64,000 bases of DNA from assembly GCA_947502885.1 (NCBI GenBank), contig CANNBP010000013.1, positions 1 to 64,000 of the forward strand, written 5' to 3'. The notes below the pieces were generated by a model. That model searched no databases, was not told the DNA's origin, and saw only the letters and a list, made by a program, of their open reading frames with translations. Below are positions 1 to 8,502 of this stretch, one piece after another. Within the stretch, counting starts at the first letter, position 1. Each line of letters begins with the position of its first letter. Position numbers and translations under genes: made by a program. Origin of the DNA: an uncultured Aquimarina sp. (GTDB lineage: Bacteria; Bacteroidota; Bacteroidia; Flavobacteriales; Flavobacteriaceae).

Positions 1-1193
1 ATAATATCATCTTGATAGATGTCATATCCAGTTACTCCAACATTATCTGTAGCTGCAGTCCAGTTAAGATCGATGGTGGCTTGTGTTTCATTACCAGCTG
101 TTAATCCAGTTGGTTCTGTAGGAGCTTCTGTGTCTGTAGTGTCTTCTGGTAGGGTAGATGCAGTGGTAGTGTTACTAAATCTCGATTCGTTTCCTGCGGC
201 ATCTTTTGCCTTTATTTTGAAAGAGTAAGAAGTTCCTGCTCTTAATCCAGTCGCTTGATGTCTTGTATCTGTTACTGTGGCCACCATAATATCATCTTGA
301 TAGATGTCATATCCAGTTACTCCAATATTATCTGTAGCTGCAATCCAATTAAGGTCGATAGTAGTTTGAGTTTCATTGCCAGCTGTTAATCCTGTTGGCT
401 CAGTAGGTGCCTCTGTGTCAGTGTTTCCTGATTCGGTATAAGGTTTGATTCCTGTTTGTTCTTCGATCCAAGTAGCGGCATTAGCAACATTGCCCCAAAA
501 GCCATAGTCAGAACAAGGAGACCCTTCTCCACCACTTACTGCTCCTACTAAGATTCTTTCAGATTTATCACTATTATAGACAACTAGAGGTCCTCCACTA
601 TCTCCTCTACATACCATTCTTCCTTCGGTTTCTTCTACTCTAATACGCTCGTCTGATAATTGAACTACTCCAAATTTTAGAAGAGCACCTTGCAAGTTAT
701 CTGGTGTGGCACCGGTATTGGGGTCTAGTTGTCCCCAGCCCGTAGCATAACATTCCATGTCTTTTTTAACATAGCCTTTGGTAAAAACAATTGGCGATGC
801 ATACCTAATTGCTTTGGCGTACCTACCTGATAAGTCTAATGGAGTTTCTAATTCTAAAAGACTTAAATCGCAGCCAGAACACGGAAAATTGATTACCCTT
901 TTTACAACAGATGTCTGCCCGGTGGATTTATCGCTTCTTTTGGTGTAGCCAACACCTATAGTTCTACCTACAATTCCTCCAACGCAATGTTCTGCAGTAA
1001 GAATCCAGGTAGGGCCAATAATTGTACCACCACAACCTCCTAAATCGGCTTGATAAGGGTGGTTTTCGATTAAAACATCTTCTCCGTTTTTTATTCGGTT
1101 TCCTTGAGGATTGTTGTCGATTACTTGAGCTTGTAGTTCTGTAGTTAAAAAGCAAGTAACCATGCTTAAGATAAACACATAAATTTTTTTCAT
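1..1193 (-). CDS. Secreted trypsin-like (S1) serine protease with FN3 domains, 3' end outside window
   Basis: The minus-strand frame starts at ATG 1193 and stays open to position 1, so at least 397 residues are present and the C-terminus is missing. Residues 1-22 form a signal peptide (MKKIYVFILS... ending LQAQ). A chymotrypsin-fold domain follows, with catalytic His69 in ILTAEHC, Asp109 in CDLSLLELE and Ser199 in CRGDSGGPL. Family knowledge: S1 proteases cut proteins outside the cytoplasm. The usual TAAHC motif reads TAEHC here, a tolerated position next to the catalytic His. From about residue 258 there is one complete FN3 domain and a second that runs off the edge, both beginning TEAPTEPTGLTAGNETQ. 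They resemble the FN3 units of the large protein at 58192-62625. A T9SS sorting domain is likely beyond the edge but cannot be seen. Confidence 0.9.
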   Translation of the reverse strand, partial: MKKIYVFILSMVTCFLTTELQAQVIDNNPQGNRIKNGEDVLIENHPYQADLGGCGGTIIGPTWILTAEHCVGGIVGRTIGVGYTKRSDKSTGQTSVVKRVINFPCSGCDLSLLELETPLDLSGRYAKAIRYASPIVFTKGYVKKDMECYATGWGQLDPNTGATPDNLQGALLKFGVVQLSDERIRVEETEGRMVCRGDSGGPLVVYNSDKSERILVGAVSGGEGSPCSDYGFWGNVANAATWIEEQTGIKPYTESGNTDTEAPTEPTGLTAGNETQTTIDLNWIAATDNIGVTGYDIYQDDIMVATVTDTRHQATGLRAGTSYSFKIKAKDAAGNESRFSNTTTASTLPEDTTDTEAPTEPTGLTAGNETQATIDLNWTAATDNVGVTGYDIYQDDI

Positions 1194-1624
1194 TGTTATC
1201 GAGTTTTAAATGAGTTAGTTATGTCTTAAACATTAGTTTTTGTAAAATATTTTAGCAGTCAAACTTCTTCGTTTAGGATAAAAATGACAGATTTAACTTC
1301 TTAAATAACAAAACACATGAGATTGTGCCTATTCATCTATAAATCATGTGTTTATGTCTGGTGTTTTGGCTTCGGAATACGGCTGCAGAAATTCTAGATT
1401 TATTGTGTAATTAACTTTTTTTAACATTTTTAATCTTTTCTTGTAATAATCTTGTTAAATAGTTAAAATGAAGAGTTTTTGGGAGAGATTAATGTTGAAG
1501 CTAGTAAAGAACTTTCAGTTATTATGTTCTATCGTAAAGCTAACTTTTGTATAAGAATTATTAGATCTGGTTGTGGTTTATGTTCTCTAACTGAGCAAAT
1601 TTTTCTATGAAGATGGTTAAAAAT
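1194..1624. other. Intergenic region, no gene seen
   Basis: This AT-rich stretch between the protease start and the tRNA terminator should hold the protease promoter. A 10-bp inverted repeat pairs 1311-1320 with 1344-1353 (AAACACATGA / TCATGTGTTT, 23-nt loop), with only a weak T-rich tail. No coding frame in it looks like a protein I recognise. Confidence 0.5.
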
Positions 1625-1656
1625 AAAAAAGAGTTACAACTATTTTGTTGTAACTC
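1625..1656 (-). terminator. Intrinsic terminator of the tRNA
   Basis: A perfect 10-bp stem pairs 1631-1640 (GAGTTACAAC) with 1647-1656 around a 6-nt loop. On the minus strand it is followed at once by TTTTTTATTTTT. It lies 14 nt past the tRNA 3' end. Confidence 0.85.
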
Positions 1657-1670
1657 TTTGTGCTTCAATG

Positions 1671-1744
1671 TGGTCCCACATGGACTCGAACCATGGACCC
1701 CCTGATTATGAGTCAGGTGCTCTAACCAGCTGAGCTATAGGACC
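1671..1744 (-). tRNA. tRNA with CAU anticodon (elongator Met or lysidine-type Ile2)
   Basis: Read on the minus strand this is a full 74-nt cloverleaf. The acceptor stem GGTCCTA pairs with TGGGACC (one T-G pair), the D arm is AGCTCAGCTGGTTAGAGC, the anticodon stem CCTGA/TCAGG holds loop CTCATAA, and the T loop is GGTTCGAGTCC. The discriminator is A and CCA is not encoded (the DNA continues CAT). The first pair is G-C, so it is not the initiator. A CAU anticodon with this loop fits both elongator tRNA-Met and the tRNA-Ile modified by TilS; I cannot separate them by eye. Confidence 0.93.
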
Positions 1745-1870
1745 GGTAAGCGGAGGGCAAATTTAAGGATTTGATACAAACACAACAAACTTTTTTTCGC
1801 TTTTTTTTAAAGCTTTAGAAAAAAGTAAAAAAGGAAGCGATTTAGATTGTTTTTGTAACGTTGTAACCTT

Positions 1871-2287
1871 TTAATTTACAGGCTTTTCTTGGCAAAGTTC
1901 AATAAGAACTCCATTTGTGCTTTTTGGATGTATAAAAGCTATAAGCTTGTTGTCTGCTCCAGCTTTGGGTTGTTTATTGATCAATTGAAACCCTTCTTTC
2001 TCCAATCTGTCCAATTCTAACTGGATGTCATCTACATCAAAAGCAATATGATGAATTCCTTCTCCTTTTTTAGATATAAATTTGGCAATAGGACCTTCTG
2101 GATTGGTACTTGCTAATAATTCAATTTTACTATCACCTACTTTAAAAAATGAAGTAACTACAGCTTCACTTTCTACAGCTTCTTGTTTATAAGGTGCTAC
2201 ACCCAAAAGTTGCTCATAGATTTTGTTGGCTTTTTCAATATCATTTACAGCAATACCTAAATGCTCTATTTTGTTAATATGTTTCAT
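1871..2287 (-). CDS. mce: Methylmalonyl-CoA epimerase
   Basis: The product is a 138-residue vicinal oxygen chelate (glyoxalase-fold) protein. Family knowledge: it converts (S)- to (R)-methylmalonyl-CoA in the propionyl-CoA/succinyl-CoA route, using a divalent metal held by two His and a Glu. Visible hallmarks are IEHLGIAVNDIEKA at the N-terminus, EGIHHIAFDVDDI in the middle and GVLIELCQ at the end, which carry the expected ligands. Length matches the family. I chose ATG 2287 (MKHINKIEHLG) over the upstream in-frame ATG at 2320 because 11 extra residues would precede the conserved start. The methylmalonyl-CoA mutase genes are not adjacent. Confidence 0.92.
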   Translation of the reverse strand: MKHINKIEHLGIAVNDIEKANKIYEQLLGVAPYKQEAVESEAVVTSFFKVGDSKIELLASTNPEGPIAKFISKKGEGIHHIAFDVDDIQLELDRLEKEGFQLINKQPKAGADNKLIAFIHPKSTNGVLIELCQEKPVN

Positions 2288-2846
2288 AGATGTTTTTTTG
2301 GCTAAAGAGTAAAAATACAATTATAGAAGTTTGTTTTAGTATATTAACTATGCAAAAGTCGCTATCTAGTATAAAAAAACAACTCCTGAGGTAACTAATC
2401 TCAGGAGTCTGAATTGAAACATAATTGTATATTAACACAAACTCAACTTATACTAACTATGATTGTTTCAATTTTGCGATATATTTTCTATACTATACTA
2501 TACTAGGTAAGTAGATTATAATATCAATTACTTTGTTACGTATATAACGTAATAATAATATGTTTAACCCTTTGTTTTGTAGATTTTAGTTAATATTTAA
2601 CATTTGATTCGCCAAAAAACTAAAATAGAGCCCATTATAACGGATTTTGGTGAGTAAAGGTTTAAAAATATCATTGGTACTTACCTAATCATATTTTTTA
2701 ATTTGGATAGAGTTTATGAGTATTTCGGATCAAGGTTATTGATTATTCCTGGTATAATAGATTTGATTTTTGATTAGAAATTTATAAAAGTTTCATCTTA
2801 ATCTTTAAATGCAAAATGCTGCTATGTTCTAATCATAATTAATATG
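2288..2846. other. Intergenic region with an orphan terminator
   Basis: About 560 nt separate mce from the divergent rbfA. No protein-like frame is visible. It is very AT-rich, contains a TACTATACTATACTA run near 2490-2505, and holds a minus-strand terminator (2372-2408) not preceded by any recognisable gene. Confidence 0.5.
2372..2408 (-). terminator. Orphan intrinsic terminator, possible end of a small RNA
   Basis: A 9-bp stem (ACTCCTGAG at 2382-2390 with CTCAGGAGT at 2400-2408) is followed on the minus strand by GTTTTTTTAT. It faces away from rbfA and lies upstream of mce. No ORF above about 20 codons precedes it on that strand. Confidence 0.65.
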
Positions 2847-2854
2847 TATTTTTG
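2847..2854 (+). promoter_or_regulatory. -7 promoter box of rbfA
   Basis: TATTTTTG matches the Bacteroidota -7 consensus TAnnTTTG and ends only 4 nt before the rbfA ATG at 2859. Transcription would then start at or just past the start codon, giving a leaderless or nearly leaderless mRNA. The -33 element is not clear. Confidence 0.55.
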
Positions 2855-2858
2855 CACC

Positions 2859-3251
2859 ATGGAAACAAATAGACAGAAAAAAATAGCAGGAGTATTACAA
2901 AAAGATATAGCAGATGTAATACAGCTTGCTCTACGCGAAGCAGGAGTAAAGGGGATTTTGGTTTCTGTAACCAAAGTAAGTGTAACTACAGACCTTTCGA
3001 TTGCTAAGGTGTATATGAGCGTTTTTCCCCATAATGAAGGTGAGAGAGTTTTAAAAGAAGTGAATGCTGTAAAATCACAAATCAAACATCAAGTAGCGCA
3101 AAAAACCAAGAATCAATTAAGAAGAATGCCTGAGTTATCTTATTTTATTGATGATTCTTTAGAATATATATCTACAATAGAAAAAGCGGTAAAAGGAGAA
3201 GAAAACCCAATATCAAATCCAGAATTGCTAGAAAAACGTAAAAAGAAGTAG
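2859..3251 (+). CDS. rbfA: 30S ribosome-binding factor RbfA
   Basis: The 130-residue KH-fold factor binds the 30S subunit during late 16S rRNA maturation (family knowledge). METNRQKKIAGVLQKDIADV, the VTKVSVTTDLSIAKVYMSVF core and the RRMPELSYFIDDSLEY segment are typical RbfA. The C-terminal tail is basic (EKRKKK). ATG 2859 is preferred to ATG 2844: the extra MYFCT would be encoded by the promoter -7 box and is not conserved in the family. An FtsX/LolC-type permease gene follows 121 nt downstream. Confidence 0.93.
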   Translation: METNRQKKIAGVLQKDIADVIQLALREAGVKGILVSVTKVSVTTDLSIAKVYMSVFPHNEGERVLKEVNAVKSQIKHQVAQKTKNQLRRMPELSYFIDDSLEYISTIEKAVKGEENPISNPELLEKRKKK

Positions 3252-3372
3252 ACAGTGATTGGTAATGTTTTTGTTGTAGCTAGAAAATTTCGGTTGGTAT
3301 GGCAATTTCATTTCTCTTATCTTTAATGCAAAATTAAATAGTTGATATCTTAATAAAAGGCTGTTAAACAAT

Positions 3373-4578
3373 TTGAACTTCTCTTTATACATCGCTAGGC
3401 GGTATTTATTTTCTCCTGGTAGTAGTAATGCAATTAACATCATTACCGGTATTGCGGCAGCAGGTGTGGTTATAGGGGCAATGTCTCTATTTATTGTATT
3501 AAGTGGTTTTGCGGGTCTTAAAGATTTTAGTTTACAGTTTTCGACTTATTTTGATCCAGATCTTAAAATTTTTCCGTCAAGCGGAAAGACATTTACATTT
3601 ACACAAACTCAAAAAGAGAAACTAAATCAACTTAAAGATGTAGCTTATTTTTCTGAAGTTATTGAAGAACGTGTCTTTTTAGGGTATAGAGATAAGCAAA
3701 AAACAGCTTTTATTAAAGGAGTCGACGCCAATTATAGTAATGTTATACATACCGATAGTATACTTGTTTATGGTGATTGGCTTACGAGTAATGATTTTCA
3801 GGTTGTTGCTGGTAATGGTATTAGTAGGGAGTTGAGTATGATGGTAGAGCAAACTTATACCAATTTACTTAGTATATATGTGCCCAAACCAGGCAAAGGT
3901 ATTCCTAATGACCCTTCTAAAGCGTTTAGATCAGAAAAAGTAGTTAATACTGGTATTTATAGTGTAAACGAAGAACTAGACCAAAAATATGTTTTTGCCA
4001 CCATAGGATTAGCTCGAAAATTATTAGAATTACCCGAAGATAAAGTGTCGAATATAGAGTTAAAACTATCTTCCAATGCCAATGAAGAAATTGTAATAGC
4101 TGGATTGCAAACTATTTTTAATAATGACGTAATTATAAAGAATAGAATTCAGTTGAATGATACCTTGTATAAGATGCTTAATACCGAAAACTTGGTTTCT
4201 TATTTGGTTCTTACGCTAATTGCTATTATTGCTTTGTTTAACGTTGCAGGAGCGATAATCATGATGATTATTGATAAAAGGGGAAATCTAAAGACCCTAT
4301 ATAGCGTTGGAGCATCTTTATCAGGAATTCGACGAATATTTTTATTTCAAGGAGCTTTAATGACGGTTCTGGGTACTTTATTAGGGTTATTAATTGGGTT
4401 TATAGTGATTACATTACAACAGCAATTAGGATTGTTAATGATAACACCTTCTTTGCCTTATCCTACACGTATCACTCCCATGAGTTTTGTGGTTGTATTT
4501 TTTACTATAACGGTCATAGGTTTAATTGCTTCTTTATTAGCGTCGAGTAGAATTAATGAAAAATTGGTAAATAAATAA
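3373..4578 (+). CDS. ABC transporter permease of the FtsX/LolC-E family
   Basis: The 401-residue inner membrane protein has the MacB/LolC topology: a helix near residues 20-45 (AINIITGIAAAGVVIGAMSL), a large periplasmic domain, and three C-terminal helices from about residue 275 (LVSYLVLTLIAIIALFNVAG, GALMTVLGTLLGLLIGFIVI, FVVVFFTITVIGLIASLLAS). LolC/E permeases extract lipoproteins from the inner membrane with the LolD ATPase; that role is likely but not provable, and no ATPase gene is adjacent. The start is TTG at 3373 (MNFSLYIARRYLFS), which matches the family N-terminus; no ATG lies near. The 3' end converges with the CHAT gene 13 nt away. Confidence 0.85.
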   Translation: MNFSLYIARRYLFSPGSSNAINIITGIAAAGVVIGAMSLFIVLSGFAGLKDFSLQFSTYFDPDLKIFPSSGKTFTFTQTQKEKLNQLKDVAYFSEVIEERVFLGYRDKQKTAFIKGVDANYSNVIHTDSILVYGDWLTSNDFQVVAGNGISRELSMMVEQTYTNLLSIYVPKPGKGIPNDPSKAFRSEKVVNTGIYSVNEELDQKYVFATIGLARKLLELPEDKVSNIELKLSSNANEEIVIAGLQTIFNNDVIIKNRIQLNDTLYKMLNTENLVSYLVLTLIAIIALFNVAGAIIMMIIDKRGNLKTLYSVGASLSGIRRIFLFQGALMTVLGTLLGLLIGFIVITLQQQLGLLMITPSLPYPTRITPMSFVVVFFTITVIGLIASLLASSRINEKLVNK

Positions 4579-4591
4579 GATACGAAATCTT

Positions 4592-7500
4592 CTAGCTTTT
4601 TGGGATACGTTTCTTTTTTCGATACACAAATACTATTAAAAGTAAGACGACAAGAATTCCAATTGCGATACTCCAGTATAATGAAAAAGAATTGTCAAAA
4701 TGCATTGCAGAAGTATCGCCTACAAGATAAAAGGCTCCCCAATAAAAAGGATTAGCATTATTAAAATTGGTTGTTTCTAAATATTGTAACTTGGCCTGTT
4801 GCAATGCTTTTGCTTTGTTCATTCCTTTTGATAGATTTGTATAGAAATACTCCATTAATTGAGGAGTTGTGGTATCCGATACTTCCCAACCTGTCAGCAA
4901 TAAACTTTTAGTCCCCGCATATTGAAAAGCTGTTCCTAAGCTCATAATCCCTTCTCCTTTGGCTATTTTTCCTGCTCCTGTATTACAGGCACTTAGCACA
5001 GTAAGTTCTGCAGGAATGTCCAAAGCAAATAATTCATATCCATAAAGTAGATTATCTTCTAGTGTGTCTTTGCTTTTTGTAAAGTATAGTTTAGAATTTT
5101 CAGGTTGTTCATGGTTTACTTCACCATGTAATGCAAGGTGTAAAATATTATACTGTCCAGCATTTTTTTTGAAATTAGTTTCTATAGCTTGAGAGCCATA
5201 AAAATATTGCCCATCAATAATGTTCGAGATTGCTCGAATTTCTTTTCTTGTTCCAGGTAAATCTTCTTTTGTATCTCTAAATGAGGTTAAACTAATGGTA
5301 CGATTTTCTGTAGTTTCTGTACTATCTGAAAAAGAAAAAGCAAGGCATTCTTGACTTATTTTAGAAGCATGCTTATCATTAAAAGGAGTGAATAAAAGAC
5401 TTGTAGAATTTGCATATGAAATCGCATAATCCTTTAAAAAATAAGGTAGATTTTTAGGATTAGTAGAGCTTTTTTTTTGAGTTAATAATAACTCGAAATT
5501 AAGATGCCATAACGATTCATCAGGTATTATTATAAGTTGATCACCTACTAATTTGTCTGAAATTGGTTTTATAAGTTGAATATACAAATAATGTCCTTTT
5601 TGTTTAAAAACATCTGGGTATTGTGATGTTATACTTTCTTGAAAAGCTTCAACGTGTTCGGTGAGTTGGGGAGTAGATAATTCTTGTACTGCGATATCAT
5701 TTTTGGAAATAGTAAAAGCATAAGTAGTAGTATCATTTGTAAAAAACTGAAGAATAGTAGTTTTATCATCTAATTGATGTTGAATGTTGGCCACAGAGAC
5801 TATATCATTTTTATACTTGAGCTTATAATATTTAGGGTGATTTTTTTCTAGAAGATTGATTAGGGAATCTTGCCGTCTGTTAATCCTAAACAATTCACTT
5901 TCATAATGAGTTATTTTTGAGCTGTCAATTTGTTGTTTAGACCGTTCTTTCATTATTTTTGACTGGTAAAAAGAATCATAATTTCTTAATTCTTTTTCCA
6001 AAGCAACTATTTTTCGTGGTAAACCGGCGAAGTTTTTTGCGTTAGAATTCGTGAGAAATTTTTTTAGTGTATTCGATTTGCTTTTTTCTACAGAATAAAA
6101 AGCCTCCTCGATACTTCTTTGATCTTTTTGATTTTTGTGTACTAGTAATTGTGTGGTGATTGCTCCTAGATATATGTTTTTTACTGTTTTAGAAAAATTA
6201 ATTTTATCCTTATAATTTGTATGGGTTTTTCGAATATAATTGATTATTGTATCTGCTTGTTGATACGAAACAATAGCATTTGTAAGATCGGTGGCGTTAT
6301 TATTTTGCTTGTATAAAGATATATATGTTTTGGCTTTATTTTCTACAATAGCGGCTAATTGATCTATGTCTAGAGAGTTGTTAATAAGATTTTTAACGCT
6401 AAGAGAATTTATCTTATTTTTTATGTTTGACTTTTGTGCTTTTTTATAAGTAAGTAATGCATTTTGATATTTTTTTGTATTAAAATGCAATTCGCCAATT
6501 CGCTTATAAGATGCTGCAATAAATTGATTAGGTTCTGAATAGATCTTTTTACGAATGTCTAAGGCTTTATTAAAATAAAGCATGGCTTTGTCGAATTTCT
6601 GAATTTCCTGATTTAAATTCCCTAACCTGTCAAATAAAGATGCTACATCATTATGGTCATTACCAAAAACAGATTTTCTTATAGCCAAAGCTTTTAAATA
6701 ATAATTCGAAGCCTTTTTATATTGTTTTTTAGCCAAGTAAATATCTCCGAAACTAAGATAACTAGTTGCAATATTTGGGTGATTTTCTCCTAATTTACTT
6801 ATCTTGATTGATAAAGCTTCCTGTAGTAATTCTAATGCTTTCTCATAGTTTTCTTGTGCTATGTATATATTTGCCATATTATTAATTGCGGCGGCTCCGT
6901 GAAAATGATTTTTCCCAAACTTTTCAATTGCAAGATCTCTAGATTTTTTATAAAATTGGAGTGCTTTTTCATAGTTTCCGGTATTTTTCAAAGAAATTCC
7001 AATGCTATTATAAATAAGACCAATATTGTTATTGTTTTTCGATTTGGCTAAGCATATTTTTAGTGCCTTATATTTATAATGCAATGCTTCTTCGTTAAAT
7101 CCCATATGCCCATATACCACTCCTAAGCCATAATAAGAATAGATCAAAAGAAGACTATTGGTCTCTTTTGTTAATTCTAAAGACTTTTTATAGTAACTAA
7201 CAGATGCATCATATTTTCCTATGTTTTTATACAATATTCCAAAAGTACTATATAAATATGCGAGATTTTCACGACTACCAGAATTACTATTCGTTCTGAT
7301 TTCTAATGCTTTTTTTAAAAGAGCTTCTGCCTTTTTATATTCTGACTGATGGGAGTAGACCTTTGCAAGATCAGAATATATTTCTGCTGTTGAGATGTGA
7401 TTTTTTCCATGTATTTCCCCATATATTTTTAATGCCTTGTTATAGTACAATATCGCTTTTTCATACTTACCTTGAAGTGTAAATATCATAGCTAATCGTT

Positions 7501-8104
7501 TATAGGAATCTGCCGTAGTAATATGATCTTCTCCAAACACTTGTATTCTTATTTCTAAGCACTTTTTATGATTCTCAAAGGCTTTAGGAATTAATCCTTT
7601 TTTATGAAATAACATTCCTATTTTATCATAAGATAGTGCGATCTCTTCATGGTTTTTAGGAAAAATTTTCTTACGAATTTCAAAGGCTTTATTAAAATAT
7701 GCTGATGCAGTTTTAAAATCTGATACACTTATTTCATAATAATGCGCGATATTATCATATGCATGAGCTTCTTGCCAATTATTATTGAGGTACTGCTTGC
7801 AAATCTTAAGAGCATTATTTGCGCTTTCTAGAGATTCTTTATACTCAGTCTTGTACTTCTGATTTATAGATATTTTGTTATAGCAATTCGCTACTTTTTC
7901 CCATGCTTCTGCATTTTTATAAATAGGTATAGCTTTATTGAAAAATTCTTTAGAGCTTTCAAATTTTCTATTCGTTAATAAAGAATCAGCCTTTTTAAAG
8001 TATTGAAAAGCCAAAAGCGTATCCTTTGTCGATTGAGCTCGTGATGTTTGTGATATGATGACAAAAAGTATAGCAAAAATTAGGGGTAATTTCTTCATAA
8101 GCAC
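4592..8104 (-). CDS. Exported TPR-repeat protein with a C-terminal CHAT caspase-like domain
   Basis: The product has 1170 residues. A signal peptide (MKKLPLIFAILFVIISQ... ending SRAQ) is followed by a long array of about 40-residue tetratricopeptide repeats (roughly residues 30-560; for example YEKALQFYKKSRDLAIEKFG, YKKASNYYLKALAIRKSVFG). A helical linker leads to a CHAT domain at about 820-1130 with the His-Cys dyad His993 (LHLALHGEV) and Cys1040 (VLSACNTGAGK). A helix at about 1137-1158 and a basic tail (YRKKKRIPKS) suggest membrane anchoring with the repeats and protease outside the cytoplasm. CHAT domains are caspase-like proteases; the substrate is unknown. The start may also be ATG 8098. 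The gene is divergent, 135 bp away, from the GG-leader peptide at 8240. Confidence 0.88.
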   Translation of the reverse strand: MLMKKLPLIFAILFVIISQTSRAQSTKDTLLAFQYFKKADSLLTNRKFESSKEFFNKAIPIYKNAEAWEKVANCYNKISINQKYKTEYKESLESANNALKICKQYLNNNWQEAHAYDNIAHYYEISVSDFKTASAYFNKAFEIRKKIFPKNHEEIALSYDKIGMLFHKKGLIPKAFENHKKCLEIRIQVFGEDHITTADSYKRLAMIFTLQGKYEKAILYYNKALKIYGEIHGKNHISTAEIYSDLAKVYSHQSEYKKAEALLKKALEIRTNSNSGSRENLAYLYSTFGILYKNIGKYDASVSYYKKSLELTKETNSLLLIYSYYGLGVVYGHMGFNEEALHYKYKALKICLAKSKNNNNIGLIYNSIGISLKNTGNYEKALQFYKKSRDLAIEKFGKNHFHGAAAINNMANIYIAQENYEKALELLQEALSIKISKLGENHPNIATSYLSFGDIYLAKKQYKKASNYYLKALAIRKSVFGNDHNDVASLFDRLGNLNQEIQKFDKAMLYFNKALDIRKKIYSEPNQFIAASYKRIGELHFNTKKYQNALLTYKKAQKSNIKNKINSLSVKNLINNSLDIDQLAAIVENKAKTYISLYKQNNNATDLTNAIVSYQQADTIINYIRKTHTNYKDKINFSKTVKNIYLGAITTQLLVHKNQKDQRSIEEAFYSVEKSKSNTLKKFLTNSNAKNFAGLPRKIVALEKELRNYDSFYQSKIMKERSKQQIDSSKITHYESELFRINRRQDSLINLLEKNHPKYYKLKYKNDIVSVANIQHQLDDKTTILQFFTNDTTTYAFTISKNDIAVQELSTPQLTEHVEAFQESITSQYPDVFKQKGHYLYIQLIKPISDKLVGDQLIIIPDESLWHLNFELLLTQKKSSTNPKNLPYFLKDYAISYANSTSLLFTPFNDKHASKISQECLAFSFSDSTETTENRTISLTSFRDTKEDLPGTRKEIRAISNIIDGQYFYGSQAIETNFKKNAGQYNILHLALHGEVNHEQPENSKLYFTKSKDTLEDNLLYGYELFALDIPAELTVLSACNTGAGKIAKGEGIMSLGTAFQYAGTKSLLLTGWEVSDTTTPQLMEYFYTNLSKGMNKAKALQQAKLQYLETTNFNNANPFYWGAFYLVGDTSAMHFDNSFSLYWSIAIGILVVLLLIVFVYRKKKRIPKS

Positions 8105-8239
8105 ATGCCATTTAAGTTATTAGGTTTTGTGGGTAACACAAAAGTAAGCTTTAGTTTTTGATAATCGAATATTTACAAATATGTTATGTTGTTTACTCGC
8201 AGTTACATAAATTTACCATATCAACTTAAATATATAACC

Positions 8240-8422
8240 ATGAGAAAAGTTTTTTTAAATTTAGGAAAAACATTAAGTAAAACAGAGCAACGTAACATCA
8301 ATGGTGGAGGTCGCGGTATTAGGTATTGCAACACCCGTAGGGATTGTATGGGGCCATGGGATGGACCAGGAGATTGGTCATGTAGACGTAATGGATCCTT
8401 TGGTGTATGTGTACCTAACTAA
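8240..8422 (+). CDS. Double-glycine leader peptide, candidate bacteriocin/RiPP-type precursor
   Basis: The 60-residue peptide starts at ATG 8240 (MRKVFLNLGKTLSKTEQRNI); an in-frame ATG at 8186 would add 18 unlikely residues. The N-terminal half fits the Bacteroidota bacteriocin-like leader pattern (LNLGK.LSK.EQ..INGG), with cleavage expected after Gly22-Gly23 or Gly23-Gly24. The predicted core of about 37 residues is rich in Gly, Arg and Trp and has four cysteines (30, 36, 48, 57) with spacing C-x5-C-x11-C-x8-C, suggesting two disulfides or thioether crosslinks. The leader resembles precursors exported by C39-peptidase ABC transporters or modified by radical SAM enzymes, but none of these is encoded in the window. 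Product activity is unknown. Confidence 0.75.
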   Translation: MRKVFLNLGKTLSKTEQRNINGGGRGIRYCNTRRDCMGPWDGPGDWSCRRNGSFGVCVPN

Positions 8423-8439
8423 GCTTTACAAAGAATGAT

Positions 8440-8470
8440 AAGGGCTTACTAATAATTTAAGTAAGCCCTT
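8440..8470 (+). terminator. Hairpin after the leader-peptide gene
   Basis: An 11-bp perfect stem (AAGGGCTTACT at 8440-8450 with 8460-8470) has a 9-nt loop. The 3' tail is only CTTCGG, so termination may be weak. It also lies just beyond the dus stop on the other strand. Confidence 0.6.
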
Positions 8471-8502
8471 CGGTATATCATTATAGTATTATCTGATACT
8501 AT

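Noticed and set aside
1671..1744. Initiator tRNA-Met
   Set aside because: The acceptor stem begins with a paired G-C, unlike the mismatched first pair of bacterial initiators.
2822..3085. Minus-strand 87-codon frame over rbfA
   Set aside because: It lies antisense to rbfA and has no protein-like features.
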